From Monocercomonoides exilis (taxonomy: Eukaryota > Preaxostyla > Oxymonadida > Polymastigidae), in the NCBI GenBank assembly GCA_001643675.2, contig LSRY02000012.1:1552501-1616500 (forward strand): a stretch of 64,000 bases of DNA, in the 5' to 3' direction. Shown piece after piece: positions 47,701-57,900 of this stretch. The notes under the pieces were generated by a model. That model did not search any database. It was not told the origin of the DNA and worked only from the letters and a program-made list of their open reading frames with translations. Each line of letters opens with the position of its first letter. Position 1 is the stretch's first letter. Both the position numbers and the translations under genes were made by a program.

Positions 47701-50482
47701 ACGAGAAGGAGTGGATATTCTTGACTTCGGTGTGGCTGATGGAGACATTGCTGTGCTGTTTGGCCTGTTTTGAGGAGAGATGGAGGAGCGAGTGGATCTC
47801 AGGGGAGATGGATGGGTGGCTGAGCGAGAAGTGGAAGAGAGTGCAGAAGAAGGAGAAGAAGGTGAAGGAGAGGAAGGATTGGCAGATTGGGCGATGTTGC
47901 GGGTGAGTGTGGGAGTGGGCAGCATCGACTGCAGACGAGACGGTGTCAGCATGCGGCTGCGTCTGCCATCGCGTGGAGAAAGAGCAGTGGAAGAAGGGCG
48001 GAATGGAGAAGAGGTATTTCCAGTGGATGGTTTGGGAGCTGTTGAAGAGAGATAGCTGGAAGATGAACTAGAACTGTCCAATGGAGAAGACGCAGCATCA
48101 GACGGAGAGAGAGAAGAAGCGGTTGAGTTGAAGAGGAGATCAGAATTGGCAGGCGATGCGTCCATTGGAGAGAGGATGCCTTCTGAGTCGCCTGCAATCT
48201 TCGTCTTGGTCACCATATCCTTTCGTGCTGCCCTGACAGTCACATCTGCTGAGGCAATTGTGTTGGACAGCTCGTTCAGCTCAGAAATGTCAGAGAGAAG
48301 AGAGTAAGTGAATGTCAGTGCAGACAGAAGAGACGTCTGCTCATCTTGAAGCACACGAATGAATGGAGAGAAAGGAGAAGACGGCTGATAAACAAGTGAG
48401 AGATCAGACGAGCCAACTGGCTGCTGAGATGAAGCGTTGGCCTTTGTGTTTTCTTTGTCTTTCCCTTCAGCTTCTGCCTCTCCCCCGTTCTCTTCCTCCT
48501 CTTCTGGCAATCCCATCCTCCTTCTCTCTTCCCTCTTCTTCTCTTTCTCTTCTTTCTCCTTCATCCTTTCCTCGTGCCTCCTCCTCTTCTCTTCTGTGTC
48601 TGCATCCACAATCCCATCTGCCTCATTCAACAACTTCGCCAGAAACAGCTTGTCCTTCGAAATCGGCGCATGAGGCAGGAATTCTGGCGCATTGATCCTT
48701 CTCATCCGATAGAAATGTCTCTTCCGCCTCGCTTCTGCTGTGAATCCTCGCTCTTCCTGCTGCTCCTTCTTCTCCTGCTTGTGAAGTGCTTTCAGTTGCG
48801 CTTTCTGCTCAAGTTTTGCTTCACGTCGCCTCATTTTGGCCTCCTCATTCAATCTGATGTCTTCTTCATCTCCAAATTCATTGACTCCTTCATCGTCTTC
48901 TTCTTCCTCTTCTTCCTCTTCCTCCTCCTCTTCTTCTTCTTCTTCGTCTTCACTCAATCCAATTCCATCAATTTCTCTCTCTTCGGGTGTTGGTGAAAAG
49001 CACACACGAGACACAACACACGCCTCAGCCGAAGTTTTTGACCAATGCAAAGCAGAAGCTTCTGAACCAGCTGCAGCTGATCCATTTCTCATCTCTTCAT
49101 CTCCTTCTTCCCCTGCTCCAATCAGCAGCTCTTCTTCATCTCGCATCGCTTCTGTGTAATTCAACAGCGAATCAGTCTCGTTCCCTTCAGAACCTGTTCT
49201 TGCTCTGTCTTGTGAGCTGCCCTGCCGCGTCATCGCCTCCAGCAGCATCTTCTTCTTCTTCATGCTTTCGTCTCTCTTCTGCTTCGCTCTCTGCTCTCTT
49301 TCCTTTCTCCGTGCCTCTTTCGCTTCCCTCTTCAGCCGCCTCTTCTTCTCCATCACGGATTCTCCTCTGTCTCCATCGTCTGCCAGTGCAAGTGCCGAGT
49401 CCACAACATCGTCCAACAAGTCAGCACACATCAGCCGCGTGGCTTCAGTCGTCTCTTTCGGCTTCTCCTTCTCAATTGGAGTGGCTGACGGATCTGCTGA
49501 TGAGGCCTCTTGTTTCTCTGAGGCTGATGACTCTTCTTCAGAATTGTTATTTTTCCCTGATAAATCGTTGCTTCCTTGATTTGTTGATGAATTTGCTATT
49601 GCTTCTGATGCTTCAGCAGCAGCATCTTCAGCATCATAAAAATCCTTAGCAAAGAATAAAAGCTGCGCAGATCCAGGTGGAGGGGGTTTGGTCGGCACAG
49701 ATTCTTCCTCTGCATCTTCTGCTTTGTTGTTTTCCTGTTCATCGCTTTCATCTCTCAAAACTTCTACCGTCTCATCCTCAATTTCTTCTTTTCTTCCATC
49801 ATCTTCATTTTCTTGCATAGCCTGTTCTTCATAAACATATAATTTAGGTTCATTCTCTTGCTCTAATTCAAGTTCTTGATCTGAATTTTGTCGTTCCATA
49901 TCATTTGTCTGCAAAGAATTTATTTCTGATCCAACTTCAGAATGTCGAAGATTTTGTTCATCCTCCATTAGCAAAGAAGAATCAGTTTCTGGCTCAATTT
50001 CAGGATGTTGTGGAGGCTTATGAACTTCGACACTCGATAAAAATGAACTTGGACGAGATTCTTCCTCCTCTTCCTCCTCTTCCTCTTCCTCTTGAATTTC
50101 TTCGGCTCCTGGAAATAATTTCATCAAGACATGTGAACAAATATTAAAAGTCATAAAAATAAATCGAATGTCTTTTAATATACAAACCAAGAATGCTTTT
50201 ATGTGCAAATAAAAAGGTCGCTCCTTTCATGATATTCATTGAAGCAAAAGAATCGTTTGGATTAACTTTCTCTCCCATCAATGGTCCGCATGATTTTGAT
50301 TGATACAGCATTGTATACTGCTTCTGAAGCGTTGTTGGAACAATTTTGAATTTCGTTCCAACTATTGTCAAAAATTCCATATCAAGAAATGGCTTGTGTG
50401 GATTTGGAACGGGAATTGATTCTGGCGAATGAATCTTGCCATCTGGCTGAGCTAATTTCACTTTAATCCAGATGTGAGACAT
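44713..50482 (-). CDS. Fusion-like protein: possible ubiquitin-like N-terminus, Skp1-like BTB fold, C-terminal leucine-rich repeats
   Basis: Exon 1 (50482-50188) and exon 2 (50108-44713) join across a 79-nt phase-1 intron to give 1896 residues. An in-frame ATG at 50497 would add five. Residues ~1-98 resemble a ubiquitin-like fold (WIKVKLAQPDG...LQKQYTMLYQSK...DSFASMNIMKGATFLFAHK). Long acidic, basic and Ser/Pro low complexity follows, with two related basic SR..TPSRL motifs. From ~1265 the order matches Skp1: MQLATSDGYLFTVPMSL, an acidic loop, VTINATRAVVEKILDFVNAF, another loop, then TFQELIDGADELMCPSFLL (~1431). An F-box-like helix pair (ISELLFLLQTLN, DRLWYVRLLHLV) comes next, and the last ~80 residues are Cys-containing LRRs (CCPALQSLSVSHCSWLS, CWKLSYVSLSDCPNI). 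This suggests a cullin-RING ligase role with adaptor and receptor fused, which is inference. The remaining ~1000 residues are unassigned. Confidence 0.65.
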
Positions 50483-50675
50483 CAAGCTATGTTTCAAAGA
50501 ACACGATCAAAAAACTAATCTTGATCTTATTTGATCAATATATGAATTTCGAAAATTATATATTTCTAAAAGAAAATCATTAAGACAATGATCTTTTCAC
50601 GATTTAGAACTGCGAAATGAATAATAAAACAAATAAACAAACGATACAAAAACAAATAACCATAAAATTATATTG
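50483..50675. promoter_or_regulatory. Short shared upstream region of a divergent gene pair
   Basis: Only 193 bp separate the ATG of the minus-strand Skp1/LRR gene from that of the plus-strand RBR-like gene. The interval is very AT-rich with no clear TATA box or initiator that I can name. Both promoters and 5' leaders must lie here or overlap the genes. Confidence 0.45.
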
Positions 50676-52145
50676 ATGGCAAAAATGAATTTTGTGAATG
50701 ATGTGAAAAAATTTTCAATTAAATATTCAAAGGCATTTTATCATAAAATCAAGGATGTTTTCGAAATGATATTACCTTATTTTTCTTTATGTTCCGGCTT
50801 ATTTCTTGGAAGCTTATCTGCGAACAATATTGTGAATTGTTCGGCATTTAAACGTAATAGCTTGATGTTGAATTCCGGAATTTTGTATGCGCAAATCACA
50901 TGTTTTTGAATTTTCATATCCTTTATTTTTCTCAGTGTTTTATGCTGCATACATGTCCTTTTAACATTTCTAACTTTGTTTAATAAAGTGGTTTTATCGC
51001 ATGATTTGTGTCTTACCCGAACGGCAATTTTCTTATTTGGAGCAGTTCTTTCAAGTGCTTCATCGATATATTTTTATCACTCGAAATTTATGTTATGGAT
51101 TTTATTATCACTTTTAAACGGAGCAGTGCTATTACTAAATGACTTGTTTAATTATGATGCATATCAGAGGAAAATTAAAAAGACTAGATGTCATATTACC
51201 GTTGCTTTGCCAACTTCAAAACCATCTGCACCCAATACTTCTTCTTCTTCCTCCTCCTCTTCATATTCTTCATCCTCAAACGAAAACCGAACAAGCAATG
51301 AGTTGGTTTCATTAGACACAAAACTCAAATCTCAAGACCCTATACATCAACTTCTTTCATTAAAAGAAGATTATTTGCAATTTGAAAAAGAATACATTCT
51401 TATGAAGCTTAATTCTATTGGACTTGAATGCCCAAAATGCCATTCTATTCCGGAAAATGCTCTGAACGAAGCAAAGGAACATTTGAGAGCAAAGCATTGG
51501 CCAGATTTGATCAAAATGGAAATGGGAAAACTGCAGAGTACGTTGGGCACTGGGCAAATATTTGAAGATTACTTTGAACAGCTTTCTGCAGACATTTCAT
51601 TTATCTGCGAATGCACAAATCCTGATTGCAAACACACCTATTGTCGCTTCTGCAGCAAACCCGCTCGCAAACCACGTTCAATTCTAACCCTCACACTTCA
51701 TCCCAAAAGCTCTTCGTCATCTGAGCAGTCTTCTGCCTCAGTCTCGGAAATTAATGCAATTGATCCAAGATGCACTCACAACGCGCCTATCTGTGAAGGC
51801 ACAAAAAGATGGGCGCAGATGCAGATGATGAAGGAGATGCAGGCAAAAATTGCAGACTGGCATTCGAAGATTAAGTGCCCCAAATGCAAGCAGCACCCGA
51901 ACATCACCAACAGCACGCCAAACAGAATTATATGCACAAATTGCTCTGTGAGCTATTGTCTTGAGTGCGGAAAGAAGTGCGAAGGGGCAAATCCATATCT
52001 CCACTTTACCAGAGGTGATTGCTCGCTGTTTATGAAGAGATGCAAGGGAGGTGGCAGAATAATGAAGAAATATGAGAAGATAGTCGAAGAAGAGTGGAAA
52101 AACAAGCATCAAGGATTTAAAGAAGTTGAAATGGATTGGGAATAA
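50676..52145 (+). CDS. Membrane-anchored RBR/IBR-type zinc-finger protein (putative E3 ubiquitin ligase)
   Basis: Exons 50676-50884 and 50936-52145 join in phase 2 across a 51-nt intron (GTATGC...CTCAG) to give 472 residues. The intron is supported because splicing completes a hydrophobic segment (GIFVLCCIHVLLTFLTLF). About four hydrophobic helices occupy residues ~35-165 (including LPYFSLCSGLFLGSL, TAIFLFGAVLSSASS and LWILLSLLNGAVLLL), so the N-terminus is membrane-embedded. After a Ser-rich linker come Cys/His clusters: CPKCHSIPEN, CECTNPDCKHTYCRFCSKP, and CPKCKQHPNITN...CTNCSVSYCLECGKKC...HF. The last fits a RING2/Rcat-type pair like that of RNF216-class RBR ligases, and the middle one fits the IBR. 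A canonical RING1 is not obvious. Transfer of ubiquitin at a membrane is the likely role; ligase activity is inferred only. It is transcribed divergently from the Skp1/LRR gene. Confidence 0.68.
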
Positions 52146-52544
52146 TGATTTGCATTTTTCTATGAATGCTATCGAATTATTCCTTCACTCTTTTGTAATC
52201 TATTTGTTCTTTATTCAACTGTTATGTCCAAATGGCTCTGAATGATTTTCATTTTGATATGTAAACGATTCAAAGGTTGCATAAATTTTATTGCTATTCA
52301 CTTTTTTTTTCTTTAATTCATTGTGGAATTTTTTCTTTATTGGTTTGTTTTTGAAGTTAAATATTTAATTTCTCAGAGAGTGCTGCTTCTCATAAAGCTT
52401 TTTTCGTTCTCCTTCTTTTAATATATCTGTGATGTACTTCTTTAAAAGCTTGTTTTTTCGCTGATTTTGACAAACTTTTATCTGCACATGGGATTTTTGT
52501 TATGAAATTTTGAGTTAATCTTTTTTGTTTTTTAAATTTCAGCA

Positions 52545-52881
52545 ATGTTTGAATCTATGATTGGTGGAGCTTATCATTATCGTGCTTGTAATGTTCTTTA
52601 TGTACATACATTTCGCGTAAGTTTTGCGTTGTGACATTTTTGTTTACCGTTCCATTCAAATAATTCATTTTTTTTACGAATTTTTAAATGAAGGATACTT
52701 TCGTTCCGACCAGTCAAACAAAAAAGAAGGCGGTGTATCAACAAAAAAACGCTTGTATGTGCTTTAAGTCTTTATTATTTTTGTTAAGTTTGCGAAATGT
52801 ATTTAAAAGCCAGTTGACCCAAATCCTTTTTCTCCCCTTTCAGTTGTTGCTGAACCAGAAATCGGAGAAGTGGTGAACTGA
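52545..52881 (+). CDS. Possible small three-exon gene of unknown function
   Basis: Candidate exons are 52545-52616, 52694-52754 and 52844-52881. The donors are GTAAGT and GTATGT, the acceptors end TGAAG and CCTTTCAG, and the introns are 77 and 89 nt, within the size range of the confirmed introns here. The join gives a 56-residue product starting MFESMIGGAYHYRACN and ending EPEIGEVVN. A further TTTCAG lies directly upstream of the ATG, so an earlier exon is possible. I do not recognise the protein. Its last exon overlaps the final exon of the dUTPase gene on the other strand, which lowers confidence. Confidence 0.3.
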
Positions 52882-53528
52882 ATTTTTTGAAATAAAAAAG
52901 GATAATTATTTTCAATTAAAATAAATTGAATAACCTCAACAACATCGGCACTTATGAACGGAGTGCAGATAAGCTGTGCAATCTTTGCTCCTTTTTTCAC
53001 TTGATAGTCGTGATCCGTGTGATTGTACAAAATCACAATAATTGGTCCTCTTTGTATGTTGAATGATTAATGATAAATAAAATAGAAACGCGAATTTAAA
53101 ACAATATCCTTTCGCAAAGGTCAAACCTGTAATCTGGATCAATCACACCAGCGCCAACTTCAATTCCCTCTTTCAGAGAAAGTCCAGATCGAGATGCTGA
53201 TATTTCGTAACATTAAAAAGAAGACAAAAAAATCATCAAATATGTTCAAGAGTGGTTATCATCATACCAACTCTTCCATAGCAACCATCCGGCAATATCA
53301 TCGTCAATCCAGTTTGAATAGCGCATCTCCCTCTTGCTGGAATCACATTTTCTTCATTGCTGTTATAATTTATTTTAAAAATATTTGTAATAAACTTGTA
53401 TATTTTAAATAATATATGTTTCACCTGAAAAGATCGAGTCCTGCTGCCTGCAAAGAGCCTCTAACCGGTAGAATTGCGTCAGGAGACAGTTTTTTGAATT
53501 GTACAATTGGCCTTTTTATTTCTGCCAT
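52803..53528 (-). CDS. DUT: dUTPase (deoxyuridine 5'-triphosphate nucleotidohydrolase), five exons
   Basis: Exons 53528-53425, 53359-53268, 53196-53127, 53049-52935 and 52877-52803 give 151 residues, a normal length for the trimeric dUTPase family. It hydrolyses dUTP to dUMP and pyrophosphate, keeping uracil out of DNA and supplying thymidylate synthesis. All five family motifs appear after splicing: AAGLDLF (1), GRVASRSGL (2), GAGVIDPDYRGPI (3), GAKIAQLI (4) and the C-terminal Arg/Gly loop TERGEKGFGSTG (5), where Lys replaces one usual Gly. Motifs 2 and 3 are each completed only across splice junctions, which confirms introns 1-3 (65, 71 and 77 nt; phases 2, 1, 2). The fourth intron (57 nt, GTTATT...TTCAG) is in frame without a stop, so retention would add 19 residues; the family pattern favours removal. 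Stop TAA is followed by A. Confidence 0.93.
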
Positions 53529-53596
53529 TGATAATCAAAAGATTAATAATAAAAATGAAAATTAAAAATTTTTGAAACCATAACATAATACTTTAA
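53529..53596. promoter_or_regulatory. 68-bp spacer between divergent start codons (bidirectional promoter)
   Basis: The dUTPase ATG (minus strand) and the Qc-SNARE ATG (plus strand) are only 68 bp apart, in AT-rich sequence. Both transcription starts and leaders must fit here or the promoters must overlap coding sequence. I can name no specific motif. Confidence 0.5.
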
Positions 53597-54605
53597 ATGA
53601 CGAAAATAAAAACTTCTGCTGATTGGCATGCTGTTCTTCAGAACGCAGAGAAATCACTTCAAATTACATCCAGACAAATAAATGAACGTCTTGCAGCATT
53701 AAACGCAGGAACTGCTCCACAAGCTTACTCGAAGCAGCATCAGCAAACTCGAAGAGCCATTGATCAAATAACAGCCACAGCTGACATTTTAGAATCATCT
53801 ATTTCTAATTTATTAAATAAGAAGAAGGTAAGTCAATATGATGCACAACTGATGCATGAAAAATTCAATGGATTTCGACAACGATTGTCGACTGCAACTT
53901 CCAAAGTAAATATGTCATTTTCTGGTCCAATAGGAGAGAGGTTTGATTTTTCTCAATGTTTAATAACTAAAAAATCTATCTATAGAACAAAGCTTGTTGA
54001 TCAAGGGGTTCGGATTGTCCCTCTTGGTGAAACCGAAGAAACACGACTTCTAACAGACGATGAACTTGCCCAAATAAATGAACAACAAATAGAAGGTTTT
54101 CTGCTTTGATTTTATGTTTTTTTCGTAATTTTTTAATCGTGCATTTAGCTCAAGATGAAGTTTTGGACGAACTTCATGCACAATTATCAATGGAACATAT
54201 GAAGGCAATTGAAATTGGAACAGAATTGAGTTTGATAATCATTTGAAAATGCATTTTCAATATATTTGAATTATTCTTTCTTTCTTTCTTTCTTTCTTCA
54301 TTTTGCTTTAATTTTTAGCAAGCCAAGATGAAATTCTTGAAAGAGTGAAAGATAAAGTTGACAATGCAGAAAGTAGAACTATTGATGCTGTTTGATTTAC
54401 TTGTTTCTTTATTCTTTTTTTCGGTTTATAACTTCGTTTGGTTTATTAATTGATGCTAATTTTCTTATCACATTGACAGACTAAAAAAGCAGAAAAACTC
54501 CGAAAAAAATCAGGATTTATGAAATATTATCTCACGATTCTTGTCTTAGTGGCAATCTTATTTATGCAGATTACAAGCAATAACTTTGGCCTCGGATATG
54601 GATGA
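53597..54605 (+). CDS. Qc-type SNARE (syntaxin-6/8-like), four exons
   Basis: Exons 53597-54095, 54149-54229, 54319-54389 and 54480-54605 give 258 residues. The introns are 53, 89 and 90 nt in phases 1, 1 and 0. The N-terminal ~120 residues are helical (WHAVLQNAEKSLQITSRQI; QTRRAIDQITATADILESSI), like an Habc-type bundle. The SNARE motif spans about 165-230: DEVLDELHAQLSMEHMKAIE, then IGTELTSQDEILERVKDKV with the zero-layer Gln at 196, then DNAESRTIDATKKAEKL. A single C-terminal transmembrane anchor (YYLTILVLVAILFMQI) and a short tail follow, so the protein is tail-anchored and acts in membrane fusion in the Golgi/endosomal system. The pattern LERVKDKVDNAESR is typical of Qc-SNAREs (syntaxin 6, 8, 10 and SYP5-like). 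Which orthologue it is cannot be settled from sequence alone. Confidence 0.88.
54274..54298 (+). repeat. (TTTC)n microsatellite in the second SNARE intron
   Basis: About six tandem TTTC units lie in the 89-nt second intron (54230-54318) of the SNARE gene, upstream of its ATTTTTAG acceptor. They may act as an extended pyrimidine tract and are likely to vary in length. Confidence 0.75.
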
Positions 54606-54927
54606 TTATCCAAGAAGATATAAAATTTCTCTTAATCTTTGACTTTTCAAAAGCTTTTTAAATGTTCATTATTCCACTTCATGAATCTTCATCTTTCTGT
54701 TATGAACTTTTTCGTTGTCATAAAATCAAGATTATCAAAATTGATTTTATTTCCAAAAATTCTCAAGCAGTTTGTATTCGTTTGAGTGAATCTTCAATTG
54801 ACGATCTCAGCTGAAGGAATGGAGAAGAAAGATATTTACGAAGAAATAAGCAGCGAATTACAAAAGGAGAAAGTGATTCATCAAAAGGAATATGAAATAT
54901 GAATGAAATAATATCAGAATAAATAAA
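54606..54927. other. Convergent spacer
   Basis: This 322-bp AT-rich interval lies between the SNARE stop and the stop of the RecQ4-like gene on the other strand. It holds both 3' untranslated regions. I see no gene or repeat. Confidence 0.5.
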
Positions 54928-57900
54928 TCATACCACAGAAAAATCAACGTTTTTGTATCTTCCCCATAGCCCAACCCATTGTGGATGTCTGGAAAATACG
55001 ATTGAGGATATTTTTTGACACAAGGTTATGTATTCCACCATTGCCCCACAGTTCTCTTGTGATGAAGGTTGATTCATAATTTCAGTTATTCGAACTATTG
55101 CATTGAACGATTGTCTATTGCTTTTAATTTGTTGAATCTTTTGTTGATATGAAGATTCTGAAGATGATTGATTCACAATCTGATCGCAAAATTCCTTAAT
55201 TGTTTTCCATTCCTTTCCAATTTGCCATCTGAATGGTGAATTGACGCTTTGTGTGGGGATGTATGGATAAGAATGGCGGAAGGAGGATAGAAGAGCAGGT
55301 GGGTCATGCTGCGAGAAAGTGCTTGCTCCAAAATTTGATAGTTTATGTACTGAATATTGCTGCACCCCACCTGAAGGTGGGCTTGTTGAGCCCATTGATG
55401 TTGTTATTGGAAGAGGATGCACGCCAACAAAGATCTTCGCAAGAATAACAGAAATGAAAGGAATGGTGATTGGAGATATGAGTAAAGTTGTTGAAATGGC
55501 TGCTGATTGAAAAGAAGAAAATGAAGATTCCAATGCAGCCACACTCATCTTCACATCTGAGTGAAGAAGAGGAAGAGATCGTGGATTGGAAATAACAATA
55601 GAGAAGAGTATGTTGACTGACTGTTCTTTCTTTTGTTTGTTGCTCATTTGTGATTCGGAATTCAACATTTGCAAAGATGTTGCTGGTTCAACTTTATCTT
55701 CAATGCGTCGAGATGTAGTTTGAATATCATCAAGTTTTAAGAACGCTGGCAGTTTAGATAGAATATCTTTGAAAGGATCTTCGATATCAGTAAAGTGAGA
55801 GAAATACTTTGCAACTACGAACTTTAAAAATTGTGTAGTTATCGGATTTTCAATGTTCATTTCATTTGAGCCACATTCAAATGTTGAGTAATGAACAATC
55901 TCCTTTAACAGCTTGTGTAGCTCATCAACACGCTGTGTTGTGATGCGATCAAAACGATTTAAAGCATTTTGCAGCAATAAAACAATCTCATCATATAAGC
56001 CCCGAGGTGTTGTTAACTTCTTCCTGCTTCTGTCCATCAACAACGAAATTAGCTCTCCTTTTTGATATAATTGCATCAACTCATTCTGTTTTTTCGTAGA
56101 TGAAGAATTCAAACTAATTATCTTCTGATTTTGTGTTTCTTTTGAAATATCTCTGAGGATTAACGGTTCTTCAGATGATGAATTAATTGAGTTGTCATCC
56201 TTTGAAATTGAATCGTCAATGATATTCGATTCTGCATCAAGCAATTCAGGGCAAACAACACCGGCTCTTAAAGGCAATATGCGTATGCAATACCTATCGC
56301 ACTCGCTTTCCCAGTCCACCTTCACCTCACCAACTCTTTCCAAAGATGAAAGCTGTCTAACAACTTCTTCTCCCGTAACTCCACACCGCAATGCCACTTC
56401 AACCACATCCACATAGAAAAGCCCTTCATCACTTCCGCTTCCGGTAACAGAAGTGAAACGCTCGTGTGTCCTTGGCTGTGTGTCAATGATAATTTTGACA
56501 AGAGCATATTTTGTGCAAAGAACAGATGGAGCAGTCCTGACAAAGCATACGCGGCATCGAATAGGAATAAGTGAAAGGGGCACAATAATTGGTGGAGCTG
56601 ATGGGAAGCAATGAGGCTCAGGTTGCAAATAGTTTTGAATTTGTGCATTTGACGATTGAGATGAAGAAGATGTGGAATGGATTGACAGATGCATGGCCGT
56701 TGGTTGAGATTCACTTGATGGGTCTTGTGTTAAAATAATCCAAGATGGAGGAATGCTAATTGAATCTGGATGTTGAAGAAGAAATAGAATGAACTCGATC
56801 ATTTCCTTTCTGATGAATAGATCGGTTGCCAGATTTGCTTGAGAAACTGAAACATCTGCTTCCGTCACAGGTTCAGCTGCTTCTCCACCAACAAAAGCAC
56901 ACCAAGAAATTTCTTGTGTTTCCATTGATAGCTGAATTGCATTCGAATCTGTTGCAGAGTTATTGCCTTCTTGTGAAAGTTCCGCGTGTTGACGAATAAA
57001 GCGAATTTGCTGCCTTCTGCGCTCTGCGTCAAACAGACACGCCATCAGAGCTGAGATTTGAGCAGTGGTGAGTACATTGGACAAATGAAGATTGCGCAAA
57101 GGAAGATAATCTTTCCCATCAAACAGAAAATGAACATTCAGCTTCTTTTTTTGTTTGGATACAGTAGATACAATTGATTTCGTTTCATTTTCGTCTATTA
57201 TCATTTCTTGTTCGCCTTTTTCATTGTTCGTATCGTCTTTTTGGAAAGAAATATCCTTCTCACTTTCAAGTTTTTCAGCTTTTTCAGCACACATTTCATA
57301 AAATTCTTTAGAACAAGGCCATTCAACTTGCTCTCCAGCTGTGTTAATATCGTCAGTCACTCTTTCGATTGATTTAGGCATCCCAAAAAACACTATCTCA
57401 TCTATCAAAGCTGCTTCTGCACGACTCAACGCTGAAACTGACGTGCATACAACAGCTCTGTATTTAGGCTGATATTTCGCTTTGTCATTTGCCGCTTGTT
57501 TTTGTAAAAGTTCGCTCATCATCAGCTGCTTAATCTCTCGTTTTTGCTCAAGAGGCTTTCCTGAATGCATTGAATACGCTGATATTGTTGTGACAGCATG
57601 CGCAATAGAAGAGGTGCGAGAAGAAGAATATGAAATATCAACGGTGCCTTCTTCGGTGTTGTGAGCTGACGAACTTGCTGGGCGTGCGACTGTTGAAGAT
57701 GAAAGAAAGAAAGAAAGTTGATCTGCTTGATGTTGAGTGGAGACAATAACTGCAGTGAATGTCGCTTTTGACTCTGCAAACAAAGACAAAAGCGCTGATT
57801 CTGTTTTGGTTGTATTCATCTTTATGGATATTTCTGGACGGATGACTGGAATAGAAGGGAAGAAAAACTGTGATACGATCGTTTTGCTTAATGATGAAAT

